Below are positions 1-8,133 of a stretch of DNA of 64,000 nt, piece by piece; within the stretch, counting starts at the first letter, position 1; each line of letters begins with the position of its first letter. Below the pieces are notes generated by a model. It was not told where the DNA came from and searched no databases. It worked only from the letters and a program-made list of their open reading frames with translations. The stretch comes from Flavobacterium luminosum (GTDB taxonomy: Bacteria > Bacteroidota > Bacteroidia > Flavobacteriales > Flavobacteriaceae): NCBI RefSeq assembly GCF_023635005.1, contig NZ_JAMLJM010000008.1:1-64000 (forward strand), written 5' to 3'. A program made the translations under genes and the position numbers.

Positions 1-147
1 GGAACTAGCATGCTGAACAGTCTTAATTGACCAATGACAAAATTTAGCTTTTATCTTTCTCTTTCTTCTGTTGAAATAAATTTATAAAATTTTCAAAGAA
101 CTTCCTTTTACAAACATAGGATGACAAAACAAAAACCAAATAAATAA

Positions 148-1326
148 ATGCCAAACAACTGGACAACATATAAACTTGAAAAAGTTGCTACTTTACAAAG
201 AGGATTTGATTTGCCTAATACTAAACGAACTGATGGCAAATATCCCGTTATTGCTGCCTCAGGCTTTAGTACTTGGCATAATGAATTTAAAGTTAAAGGA
301 CCAGGTGTTACAACTGGTCGTTCAGGAACATTAGGACAGGTTCATTTTGTCAAAGGAGATTTTTGGCCTCTAAATACTTCTTTATGGGTTAAAGATTTTC
401 ATGGTAATGATGAAAAGTTTATTTATTATTTTCTGAAGACATTAAATTTTGACGAATATAATTCAGGTACTAGTGTACCAACTTTAAACAGAAATGATGT
501 TCATAAATTAGATGTCACAATCCCTGATTTACAAGAACAAAAATCCATCGCCGCCATACTTTCCGCCATCGCCGACAAAATCGAAAACAACCTAGCCATC
601 AACAAAACCCTAGAAGAAATGGCTATGGCGTTATACAAACACTGGTTTGTAGATTTTGGTCCGTTTCAAGACGGCGAGTTTGTGGAAAGTGAGTTGGGTA
701 GGATTCCTAAGGGTTGGGAGGTGAAAAGTTTAGGTTGTATTGTTTCTGTTTTAGGAGGTTATGCTTTTAAATCTGCTTGGTTTCAAGAGACTGGAGTAAA
801 AGTTATAAAAATAAAAAACATAAACAATAATATTGTAGACATCAATAATTGTACGTGTATTTCAGAAGAAATTTCAAAAACTATAAATCCCAAATTTAGA
901 ATAGCAAAAGGAGATTTCTTAATTGCAATGACAGGTGCAGAAGTTGGAAAAGTTGGAGCCGTTCCTGATTATGGTCAAGAATTATGGTTGAATCAGCGTG
1001 TAGGTAAATTAGTAGATAAAGATTTAAAGAATGCTTCAATACTTATTGGTAAATTGTTGCAGACCTCCGATTTTTATAAAGTAATGCAAGGTTTGGCTTA
1101 TGGTAGTGCTCAGCCAAATATTAGCACATCTGATATTGAAAGCATTAAAATTGCATTACCAATAGATAAATCTATCTTAAACGATATTATTGAAGAGTTT
1201 GTTAGTTCTCATGAAATTATTATTCAAAATCTAACAGAAAACCAAACCCTAACCCAATTACGAGATACCTTGTTGCCTAAATTAATTAGTGGTGAGGTGC
1301 GGTTGAAAGAGTTTAGGGAAAGTTAA
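148..1326 (+). CDS. hsdS: Type I restriction-modification specificity subunit HsdS
   Basis: This 392-residue protein has the usual HsdS plan. A first target recognition domain (about residues 1-125) is followed by a central conserved helix region with EQKSIAAILSAIADKIE and ALYKHWFVDFGPF. A second recognition domain (about 185-345) and a closing conserved helix with LRDTLLPKLISGE follow. In the family, the two recognition domains read the two halves of the target and the helices set the spacing and bind HsdM. hsdR lies downstream at 3212, beyond two opposite-strand genes. hsdM is not visible and is expected to the left. The first 147 bases hold no convincing gene. Base composition is mosaic: the recognition domains are AT-rich, while the conserved parts are C-rich. 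Confidence 0.95.
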   Translation: MPNNWTTYKLEKVATLQRGFDLPNTKRTDGKYPVIAASGFSTWHNEFKVKGPGVTTGRSGTLGQVHFVKGDFWPLNTSLWVKDFHGNDEKFIYYFLKTLNFDEYNSGTSVPTLNRNDVHKLDVTIPDLQEQKSIAAILSAIADKIENNLAINKTLEEMAMALYKHWFVDFGPFQDGEFVESELGRIPKGWEVKSLGCIVSVLGGYAFKSAWFQETGVKVIKIKNINNNIVDINNCTCISEEISKTINPKFRIAKGDFLIAMTGAEVGKVGAVPDYGQELWLNQRVGKLVDKDLKNASILIGKLLQTSDFYKVMQGLAYGSAQPNISTSDIESIKIALPIDKSILNDIIEEFVSSHEIIIQNLTENQTLTQLRDTLLPKLISGEVRLKEFRES

Positions 1327-1391
1327 AAGTAAAAAGGATAAAGTAAAAAGTGTGGGATGCTTCCTTGCGTCAGCAGGTTTGTTAAAATGAT

Positions 1392-1412
1392 AAAAGGGCT
1401 TGTAGCCCTTTT
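1392..1412. terminator. Bidirectional hairpin terminator after hsdS
   Basis: AAAAGGGCT and AGCCCTTTT form a perfect 9-bp stem around a TGT loop. A-runs and T-runs flank it, so it can end both hsdS and the converging minus-strand operon whose stop codon begins at 1414. Confidence 0.8.
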
Positions 1413-2293
1413 TAAATTTCTAATGTTTGTAAGTACTCTGAGAATTTGATGTTGTTAGAATTAGCAATTTTTTCTGTTTCTTTTTCTAACGCATCGGGTG
1501 TGATGAATTCAAAAGTATCTTTGTAATTTTTGTAACTCAAATCAAACAATTCGTGTTGTTTGGTATTCTTTTCAGGTTCTTCAAAGGCGATTTTAATTTT
1601 ATTTACTTCTCCATTTACATTTGTAACAAATTTATGTAAAGCTTCGTGTATGATTTTAGTTTCATACAAATGATTTACAATAGTTTGCTCGCCTAAACTA
1701 AAATCAACTACCTGTATAGCATTAATTGCACCGTTTTTAGTAATCAAACTTACATCGGTAGCTTTTAAAATTCCTTGAAAAGTATGAGGATTAAAATGAT
1801 ATTTTAAGTTTGCTTTTTCGTCTAATCCTTCTTTTTCGAAATAAGGTTTGATTTTTTTAGCAAACGAGATATTTTGTTTTTTTATATCAATTGACAAAGA
1901 CTCACCTACAAAGTTGAAATAATATTGACTAAACTCTTTTTGAGTAAAAGTAACAGGTAAAGCTTCAGGTTTAGCAAATGATAAAACATTGTTGCTGTAC
2001 TTGCTCAAATAGTTGATGTAATCCGCTGTAAAAACATCATAAGCAGCTAAGAGTTTTTGCTGTTCTTTTAAGTTGTTCGTTTCAACAACTTTACTTTTTA
2101 TTTGCTGCAATGTTTTTAAAGCAAACTGACTAATTCCGTTATGATGAGGAGCAAGTTTGTCTAAAAGTTGAATCTTTGCTTTTGAATATTCGAAAAACAC
2201 CTTTTTTTCAGTTATAGCCAATACACCAACCACTACTTTTTCCAATGAAAAAGAGTTGGTTTGAATGCTTACAAGACTAAAAAAAGTTTTCAT
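1412..2293 (-). CDS. DUF3037-like partner of the HipA-like kinase
   Basis: A 293-residue soluble protein with no signal peptide. Its first 45 residues (FSLVSIQTN ... VVVGVLAIT) resemble the start of DUF3037, a family often found beside HipA-like kinases. The rest is alpha/beta and lysine-rich and I do not recognise it. Its ATG overlaps the stop of the upstream kinase gene (TAATG junction), so the two are almost certainly cotranscribed and translationally coupled. The pair lies antisense between hsdS and hsdR. Family assignment rests on weak N-terminal resemblance plus context. The biochemical role is unknown. Confidence 0.5.
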   Translation of the reverse strand: MKTFFSLVSIQTNSFSLEKVVVGVLAITEKKVFFEYSKAKIQLLDKLAPHHNGISQFALKTLQQIKSKVVETNNLKEQQKLLAAYDVFTADYINYLSKYSNNVLSFAKPEALPVTFTQKEFSQYYFNFVGESLSIDIKKQNISFAKKIKPYFEKEGLDEKANLKYHFNPHTFQGILKATDVSLITKNGAINAIQVVDFSLGEQTIVNHLYETKIIHEALHKFVTNVNGEVNKIKIAFEEPEKNTKQHELFDLSYKNYKDTFEFITPDALEKETEKIANSNNIKFSEYLQTLEI

Positions 2294-3135
2294 TATATGG
2301 GTGTTTTACTACTTATTATTGTGGATTTAACCTTATCAATTAGCACTTCATCACTCAGGTAATCCTGAATTTTTTGAGCTAAACTTGGGGTTAATTTCCA
2401 AATATCTTCTAACTGCGAGATTACTTGGTTTATGCAATCTTGATGATTAGTTTTCAACAAAAGTACAAAATTATCAACAATTTCTACAAATTTTGTATAA
2501 TCAAAATAACGAATGACACTTTTGTAATAATCCGTTTCGTGTAATTTGTTGGTAGTGTCAAAGGGCATTTTAGGATTAAAAATTCCTATTTGATTTATTC
2601 CTCCAAATATAAAAGCATGGTCAAATGCCACAATTTGTTGTTTGGTTTCAACCTTGTTTAAGAGTAAATTGTAGTTAAACCCAGGATTAAAAAACTTACC
2701 TCTATCAACGTTATTAATCCACAAGTCAAACATGGCAATTCTTATAATATCTTCTGGATTTAAAATAGAATTAAATTCTTTTCTACTGTTGCATTTTTGT
2801 AAATCATTTACTTCGGAAGCAGTAGCTAAATTTTTAGATCCAAAACATATATCGTTAACTTTTAATCTTTTGTTACGCTTAATTTTTTCTTTTATGAGTG
2901 TACCCTCGGCAACTTCTACCAAAGCAATGTCAGGTGTTGGAATGTTTAATTTTTTAAGTAAATAATGAGCTACAATTTCATAAGCCAAACAATTTACTTC
3001 AACATGATTAATGCTTGTTATATACTTACAAAAATAAATAGCATCATTCGAACACACGAAACGCAATGGCGAATGTCCGTCAGTTTCTTCTTCTTTTATA
3101 AGATATTGTGTTTGAATTTTAGGGATAATAATCAT
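2293..3135 (-). CDS. HipA-like kinase (HipA_2 type)
   Basis: This 280-residue protein shows a small kinase fold of the HipA-like type. It has a lysine in FCKY (residue 37) at the nucleotide site and a catalytic-loop-like FDLWINNVDRG (D137, N142, D144, R145). N156 precedes LLL, and a DH pair (172-173) sits at the metal-binding position. It lacks the N-subdomain-1 of classical HipA and is much shorter than the roughly 440 residues of HipA. No HipB-like HTH antitoxin is adjacent; its operon partner is the DUF3037-like gene. It is divergent from hsdR, with a perfect palindrome between the two. Role unknown: a toxin-like or regulatory kinase tied to the restriction system is an inference. Confidence 0.75.
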   Translation of the reverse strand: MIIIPKIQTQYLIKEEETDGHSPLRFVCSNDAIYFCKYITSINHVEVNCLAYEIVAHYLLKKLNIPTPDIALVEVAEGTLIKEKIKRNKRLKVNDICFGSKNLATASEVNDLQKCNSRKEFNSILNPEDIIRIAMFDLWINNVDRGKFFNPGFNYNLLLNKVETKQQIVAFDHAFIFGGINQIGIFNPKMPFDTTNKLHETDYYKSVIRYFDYTKFVEIVDNFVLLLKTNHQDCINQVISQLEDIWKLTPSLAQKIQDYLSDEVLIDKVKSTIISSKTPI

Positions 3136-3138
3136 TTT

Positions 3139-3152
3139 AAATAGGCCTATTT
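3139..3152. promoter_or_regulatory. 14-bp perfect palindrome between the HipA-like kinase gene and hsdR
   Basis: AAATAGGCCTATTT reads the same on both strands. It begins 3 bases upstream of the kinase start codon and lies about 60 bases upstream of the hsdR start. Position and symmetry suggest an operator for one or both transcripts. The binding protein is unknown. Confidence 0.5.
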
Positions 3153-3211
3153 TGTAGTAAATATAGTATTTATATCAAAAAAACACTATTTTAGGGCATT
3201 ATTTTTAAGTT

Positions 3212-6211
3212 ATGACAACAGAAGCCAAAATAGAACAAGCTACGATTGACTGGTTAACCGATATGGGATATGAACATATTCACGGTACCACTTTTACGTT
3301 TCCTGAAAATGAAGTCGTAGATAAAGCTACTTTGTTAGCGTTTATACAAGAGCAACATCCGCATTTGCCTGCGGAGTTGTATCCGTTAATTGTGGCTGAG
3401 TTTGTCAATAACAAAGGCGCTGATTTGTTGTATCGCAACCGTGATTTTCATTTGAAGTTAACCAAAGGCTTAGATTACGAATACCAAGACGCCAACGGTA
3501 ATGAAAAAGCGGTGCATGTGTATCCTATCGATTTTCAAAACCCAGAGAAGAATACGTTTTGGGTAGTGAATCAACTCAGTATTAAAGGCAAAAACAAACG
3601 CCGCCCTGATGTGATTGTGTACATTAACGGTTTGCCTTTAGTCGTTTTTGAATTGAAAAATTGGTTTGATGAAAACACCAATTTGCAGGAAGCGTTTAAT
3701 CAGATCCAACATTACACCAAAGATATTCCGTTGTTGTTTGAATACAACGTAGCCACAATCGTAAGCGATGGTAACGTAGCCCAACACGGTATGTATAATG
3801 CTTCTAACGAATGGTATGCCGCTTGGAAAAGTATCAATGGCACTACCATCGTAGAAGACGATTTTCAAATGCATACGTTGTTATTTGGTTTGTTTCCTAA
3901 AGAACGTTTACTGAATTACATTAAAAACTTTGTCTTTTTTGAAGACCATAACGGCACTTTGATTAAGAAAGGCGCGAAATACCATCAATTCTTTGGCGTT
4001 AACTTTGCCGTGGATGCAGCTAAAAAAGCAATACGCCCTTATGGAGATGGACGCATCGGGGTGATTTGGCATACGCAAGGAAGCGGTAAAAGTATTTCCA
4101 TGGCTATTTATGCAGGAATCTTACGTAGCCTACCCGAATTGAAAAACCCAACTATTGTGGTTCAAGTGGATAGAAGCGATTTGGATTTTCAGTTGTATGA
4201 AAACTTTGTGTTGGCCAAAGACTTAGTAGGCGATGTACAACATGCCGATTCCACCGATGATTTAAGACGACTGCTTTCGGCAGGAAGTGGTGGGGTTATT
4301 TTTACAACCATAGAAAAGTTCCGTTTGAAATCAGGAAATGAAGATTCGTTAGGCGAATTAGAACATCCTGTTTTATCGGAACGCGAAAATATTATTGTGA
4401 TGGCCGATGAAGCCCACAGAACGCAATACGGTTTGTTAGATGGTTTTGCCTCTAATTTACGTAAAGCGTTACCGAATGCTTCGTTTATAGGCTTTACAGG
4501 AACGCCAGTAGATAGCAAAGATGCCGATACACAAGAAGTGTTTGGGGAAACCATTCACGTATATGACATCAAACAAGCGGTAGATGACAAAGCAACAGTT
4601 CCAATTTATTACGAACCTCGTTTAGCCAAACTGCATTTAGCTAATGAAAATTTAGATTCGGATGTTGATACCTTAACTTGGGAACAAGAAGACAGTTCTA
4701 ATTTGAAATGGGCGGCTTTAGAAGATGCGGCAGGTTCGCAAGAACGTGTTGAAAAGATTGCTAAAGATATATTGAGTCATTTTACCAATCGTACGGAAAC
4801 CTTACCAGGGAAAGCGATGATTGTTTGTATGAGTCGCCGAAACAGTGTAAAAATGTACGATGCTTTATCACAATTAGAAGGTTGTCCTGAAATTGCTGTT
4901 GTGATGACAGGAAATATTTCTAAAGACCCAGTAGAATGGAATCCACACATCAGAACGCAAGAAGCTACCGAAGCTTTAAAGAAACGTTTCAGAAATCCGA
5001 AAGACCCGTTGCAAATTGTAATTGTTCGTGATATGTGGTTAACAGGTTTTGATGCGCCTTGTGTGCATACTATGTATGTCGATAAGATCATGAAAGGGCA
5101 TAACTTAATGCAAGCCATTACCAGAACCAATCGTGTGTTTAAAGATAAGCCTTCGGGGGTTATTGTAGATTACATTGGCATTGGCGACCAGTTACGAAAA
5201 GCAACCGATAAATATACAGGTGGTGGAGGAAAAGGAGAGCCAACCATTGATATGGAACAAGCCTTGAATATGTTTTTAAATCAAGTAGAAGCTTGTAAAA
5301 ATATGCTGCCTGAAACCATAGATTACAGTCAGTGGAAAGCCTTGCGTGAAAGTGATAAAATGCTGTTGGTCAAACAAGCCTTAAATGCGTTATTGAAATA
5401 CGATGAGGTAGCCGACCAATTTATGATGGAAGAAAAGAAATTAACAGGTTTGTTATCCATTGTAAAATCGCAACCTGAAATTCAGGAATATGCTATTGAT
5501 ATTTTGTTTTCGCAACACGTATCCAAAGCCATACGAAACGCCAAAACACCAAAGGGAAACGGCAGAGCCACTCAAAACGAAATTAAAGAACTCATTAGTA
5601 GAAGTATTGAATCGGATGATATTATCGATGTATTTGCAATGGCAGGTATTGAAAAAGCCGATATTTCTATTTTAGACGAGCAGTTTTTATTGGGCGTTAA
5701 AAAAGACAAAGACAGTATCGCCATTAAGATAGAACTCTTAAAAAATATTTTGAAAGACGAAATCAGAATGCGTTTGCCTCAAAATATCAAGAAATATACT
5801 TCGCTAAAAGAAGAATTAGAAAAAGTAATTGACCGTTATCACGCCAACGCTATTGATTCCTACACCACAATAGCCGAATTAGTAGAACGTGCCAAAGAAA
5901 TGCAAGACGAAGACAAACGTAAATCGGAATTAGGCTTGTCGGATGAAGAGTTGGCATTCTATGATATTCTAGCAGCCAAAAAAAACATCATCAACGAAGC
6001 AGGACCCATTCAAGACGTAGTCCACAGCGTAGTAAAAGCGGTAAAAAGCAACCTACAAATCGACTGGACGAATAAAGAAGACGCCAAAGCTGCTATTCGT
6101 TTAGCCGTTAAAAAAGAATTGCGAGGAAAAGTAAGTATATTAGAACTAAACGCTATTCTTCAAGAAATTATGGAACAGGCAGAAGGGCAGTTTAAAGAGT
6201 GGAGGGCTTAA
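3212..6211 (+). CDS. hsdR: Type I restriction enzyme motor/nuclease subunit HsdR
   Basis: This 999-residue HsdR combines an N-terminal PD-(D/E)xK nuclease (D133, E147-x-K149 in LPLVVFELK) with a superfamily 2 translocase. It has Walker A HTQGSGKS near 287-294, DEAH at 399-402, motif III FTGTP, motif V LTGFDAP and motif VI QAITRTNR. A C-terminal helical region follows that in the family contacts the HsdM/HsdS core. All catalytic motifs are present, so cleavage should be active. It is separated from hsdS by the antisense kinase pair, so hsdR probably has its own promoter in 3136-3211. Confidence 0.96.
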   Translation: MTTEAKIEQATIDWLTDMGYEHIHGTTFTFPENEVVDKATLLAFIQEQHPHLPAELYPLIVAEFVNNKGADLLYRNRDFHLKLTKGLDYEYQDANGNEKAVHVYPIDFQNPEKNTFWVVNQLSIKGKNKRRPDVIVYINGLPLVVFELKNWFDENTNLQEAFNQIQHYTKDIPLLFEYNVATIVSDGNVAQHGMYNASNEWYAAWKSINGTTIVEDDFQMHTLLFGLFPKERLLNYIKNFVFFEDHNGTLIKKGAKYHQFFGVNFAVDAAKKAIRPYGDGRIGVIWHTQGSGKSISMAIYAGILRSLPELKNPTIVVQVDRSDLDFQLYENFVLAKDLVGDVQHADSTDDLRRLLSAGSGGVIFTTIEKFRLKSGNEDSLGELEHPVLSERENIIVMADEAHRTQYGLLDGFASNLRKALPNASFIGFTGTPVDSKDADTQEVFGETIHVYDIKQAVDDKATVPIYYEPRLAKLHLANENLDSDVDTLTWEQEDSSNLKWAALEDAAGSQERVEKIAKDILSHFTNRTETLPGKAMIVCMSRRNSVKMYDALSQLEGCPEIAVVMTGNISKDPVEWNPHIRTQEATEALKKRFRNPKDPLQIVIVRDMWLTGFDAPCVHTMYVDKIMKGHNLMQAITRTNRVFKDKPSGVIVDYIGIGDQLRKATDKYTGGGGKGEPTIDMEQALNMFLNQVEACKNMLPETIDYSQWKALRESDKMLLVKQALNALLKYDEVADQFMMEEKKLTGLLSIVKSQPEIQEYAIDILFSQHVSKAIRNAKTPKGNGRATQNEIKELISRSIESDDIIDVFAMAGIEKADISILDEQFLLGVKKDKDSIAIKIELLKNILKDEIRMRLPQNIKKYTSLKEELEKVIDRYHANAIDSYTTIAELVERAKEMQDEDKRKSELGLSDEELAFYDILAAKKNIINEAGPIQDVVHSVVKAVKSNLQIDWTNKEDAKAAIRLAVKKELRGKVSILELNAILQEIMEQAEGQFKEWRA

Positions 6212-6236
6212 TAATTAATTTGTCATCGTATCATTT

Positions 6237-6332
6237 GTCATGCCGAATTTAGTTCGGCATCTAAAAGATAAGTCAGATTGAGATGCTGACTCGAGCCTAG
6301 CGAACGGGTGAAGCAAACGAGTTCAGCAGGAC
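6237..6332. repeat. Intergenic palindromic repeat (REP-like)
   Basis: Two hairpins lie back to back: ATGCCGAA/TTCGGCAT (6240-6260) and an imperfect stem with GCTGACTCG near 6285 and CGAGTTCAGC near 6318. The outside bases GTCATGC and GCAGGAC make the whole unit an imperfect inverted repeat. Palindromes built on GTCATGC(C/T)GAA are common between genes in Flavobacteria. A single copy is seen in this window. Confidence 0.55.
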
Positions 6333-6361
6333 AAAAATAAATAGCGTAATAAGACATCAAA

Positions 6362-6373
6362 ACAAACGTTTGT
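6362..6373. promoter_or_regulatory. 12-bp palindrome upstream of the NAT gene
   Basis: ACAAACGTTTGT is a perfect palindrome 26 bases upstream of the start codon at 6400. It could be an operator. No other support. Confidence 0.3.
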
Positions 6374-6399
6374 AATTAAAATAAAGGATTCTAAATACT

Positions 6400-7221
6400 A
6401 TGCAAAGTCCAATAGATATAGCTGCTTATTATAATAGAATTGGTTTTACGGCGACACCTAAAGTCGCTTTAGAAACCTTACAACAATTGAATTTTCTTCA
6501 TGCGACCACAATACCTTTTGAGAATTTAAACCCTATTTTAAAAGTGCCGGTGGCGATAGACCTCGCTTCGGTGGAACAAAAAATAGTACACGAGGGGAGA
6601 GGGGGTTATTGTTTTGAGCAAAATAGTTTGTTGTATCATGTGTTGCAGCAGATAGGTTTTCAGGTAGTGCCTTTGGCGGGTAGGGTGGTTTGGAATATGC
6701 CAGAGGAGACGATGACTGCGCAGACGCATTTGTTTTTAAAGGTAACCCTAGAGGGGCAGGAGTATTTGGTGGATGTTGGCTTTGGGGCACAAACCTTAAC
6801 CCAACCGGTTCCGTTTGTCTTGGGGGAAGTCCATCAAATACCCCACGAGACCATTCGTATTATCCAAAAGGATTCGTATTACATAATGCAAACGTTATTG
6901 CATGAGGAGTGGCGACCGATGTACAAGTTTACGGCGCAGGAGGCTCATTTTGTTGATTTCGAAGTAGCCAATTGGTACACCTCTACCCACCCGAAACATA
7001 TTTTTACCAATATTCTCACGGTGGCTCTAGCAGGGCATGAAGGAAGGTATGCTTTGGCAGACAATAAATTTTCGACCTATTCCTTGGAGGGGAAGGCTGA
7101 GGTGAAGCACGTGACCTCGGTAGCGGAACTAAAAGCCATTTTGACGGATGTTTTTAAACTTAAATTGCCTGATTCCCCTATTTTGGAGGAGAAGTTGGAA
7201 GCCATAGTCAGTAAATCTTAA
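6400..7221 (+). CDS. nat: Arylamine N-acetyltransferase
   Basis: This 273-residue enzyme transfers acetyl from acetyl-CoA to arylamines, hydrazines or related amines. The family catalytic triad is complete: Cys71 in RGGYCFEQN, His110 in QTHLFLKV and Asp125 in LVDVGFG. Length matches the usual 270-280 residues. It stands alone between an intergenic repeat and a terminator, so the physiological substrate cannot be read from context. Confidence 0.93.
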   Translation: MQSPIDIAAYYNRIGFTATPKVALETLQQLNFLHATTIPFENLNPILKVPVAIDLASVEQKIVHEGRGGYCFEQNSLLYHVLQQIGFQVVPLAGRVVWNMPEETMTAQTHLFLKVTLEGQEYLVDVGFGAQTLTQPVPFVLGEVHQIPHETIRIIQKDSYYIMQTLLHEEWRPMYKFTAQEAHFVDFEVANWYTSTHPKHIFTNILTVALAGHEGRYALADNKFSTYSLEGKAEVKHVTSVAELKAILTDVFKLKLPDSPILEEKLEAIVSKS

Positions 7222-7225
7222 TAGG

Positions 7226-7258
7226 AAAAGGACCGTCAACCACTGTCCTTTTTTTTTG
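7226..7258. terminator. Terminator between nat and the GNAT gene
   Basis: AAAAGGAC pairs with GTCCTTTT around an 11-base loop and is followed by a T-run. It serves nat, and the A-run lets it also work for the converging gene. Confidence 0.75.
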
Positions 7259-7288
7259 CTTTAGGCTGTATTTCTTTTAATTTAAGTA

Positions 7289-7816
7289 TTAAGCATCGTT
7301 CAAAACCAACTTCATCATGAAATCCGTCTGTTCTTCCTCACCCAATTTAAAAATATGTTGACCGAAAACCACAAAACCATTTTTCTCATAAAAGCGAACG
7401 GCTCTATAATTCTTTTCCCAAACGCCCAACCAAACATAGTCGGCCTTTTTTTGTTTTGCTCTTTCGATTGCGGTTTCATACAGTCGTTGTCCTATATTTT
7501 TACCGTGGTACTCATTGAGGACATAGATGCGTTCAATTTCAACTGCTTGGGGATCTTTTAATTCGGTTTGTGCCGCTTCGAAATTGAGTTTCAGATAACC
7601 AATGACTTTGTCGTTGTGGGTGGCAAAATAAAATTCAGAGTCTTTGTTGGTCAACTCCGCTGTTAATTTTTCATCGGAGAAACCTTGTTCCAAATAGGTT
7701 TTCATATTCTCTTCGGTGTTGGTGTCCGAAAAGGTTTCCTGAAACGTTTGTCGCCCAATTTGTTGTAACTGCTCTCTTTCGTTTACGGTGATTCTTTTTA
7801 TTTCAATAGGGTCCAT
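7289..7816 (-). CDS. GNAT family N-acetyltransferase
   Basis: A 175-residue GNAT protein. The core strand and acetyl-CoA pyrophosphate loop are seen in EIERIYVLNEYHGKNIGQRL, with the V-shaped beta4 before it and YEKNGF near the C-terminus. This resembles spermidine/spermine-type or RimI-like acetyltransferases of Flavobacteria. The substrate is not predictable. It is a single gene, convergent with nat. Confidence 0.88.
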   Translation of the reverse strand: MDPIEIKRITVNEREQLQQIGRQTFQETFSDTNTEENMKTYLEQGFSDEKLTAELTNKDSEFYFATHNDKVIGYLKLNFEAAQTELKDPQAVEIERIYVLNEYHGKNIGQRLYETAIERAKQKKADYVWLGVWEKNYRAVRFYEKNGFVVFGQHIFKLGEEEQTDFMMKLVLNDA

Positions 7817-8133
7817 AGTGTGGGTGTCGGTTAAGGATTTTATGCATTAAAAGTACCATATTGGCTACTCTAAAGGTATTAATTTCTGATGAGGTAGGCT
7901 AGTTTGCATCGTTTTTTATTGTATGCAATTGCAATAGCGATTCCGACTTTGAGTTTTACAGCTACAGATATGAGGGATTTTTGATAGAATGCCCCGAAGA
8001 CCAAATAACCCAAGATTATTTTCTGTATATTTGTTAGAATGCGTTTTGAATTTTACACTAAGGAATGAGAGACATAGCGCGATATACGGTCTGAAATTTA
8101 ATATTAGCGACCAAGTCAAATAAACAACATTTT
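7817..8133. other. Gap between the GNAT gene and arsA
   Basis: 317 bases without a credible gene. The only clear signal is a plus-strand -7 box candidate, TATATTTG at 8026-8033, about 100 bases before the arsA start. I found no well-placed -33 TTG. A 67-codon minus-strand reading frame here (7916-8119) has no recognisable features. Confidence 0.45.

Noticed and set aside
1-147. End of hsdM at the left edge
   Set aside because: All plus-strand frames meet stops within the first 30 bases and no HsdM C-terminal sequence is recognisable.
7916-8119. 67-codon minus-strand gene upstream of arsA
   Set aside because: Low-complexity, no recognisable features, and it overlaps the arsA -7 box candidate.
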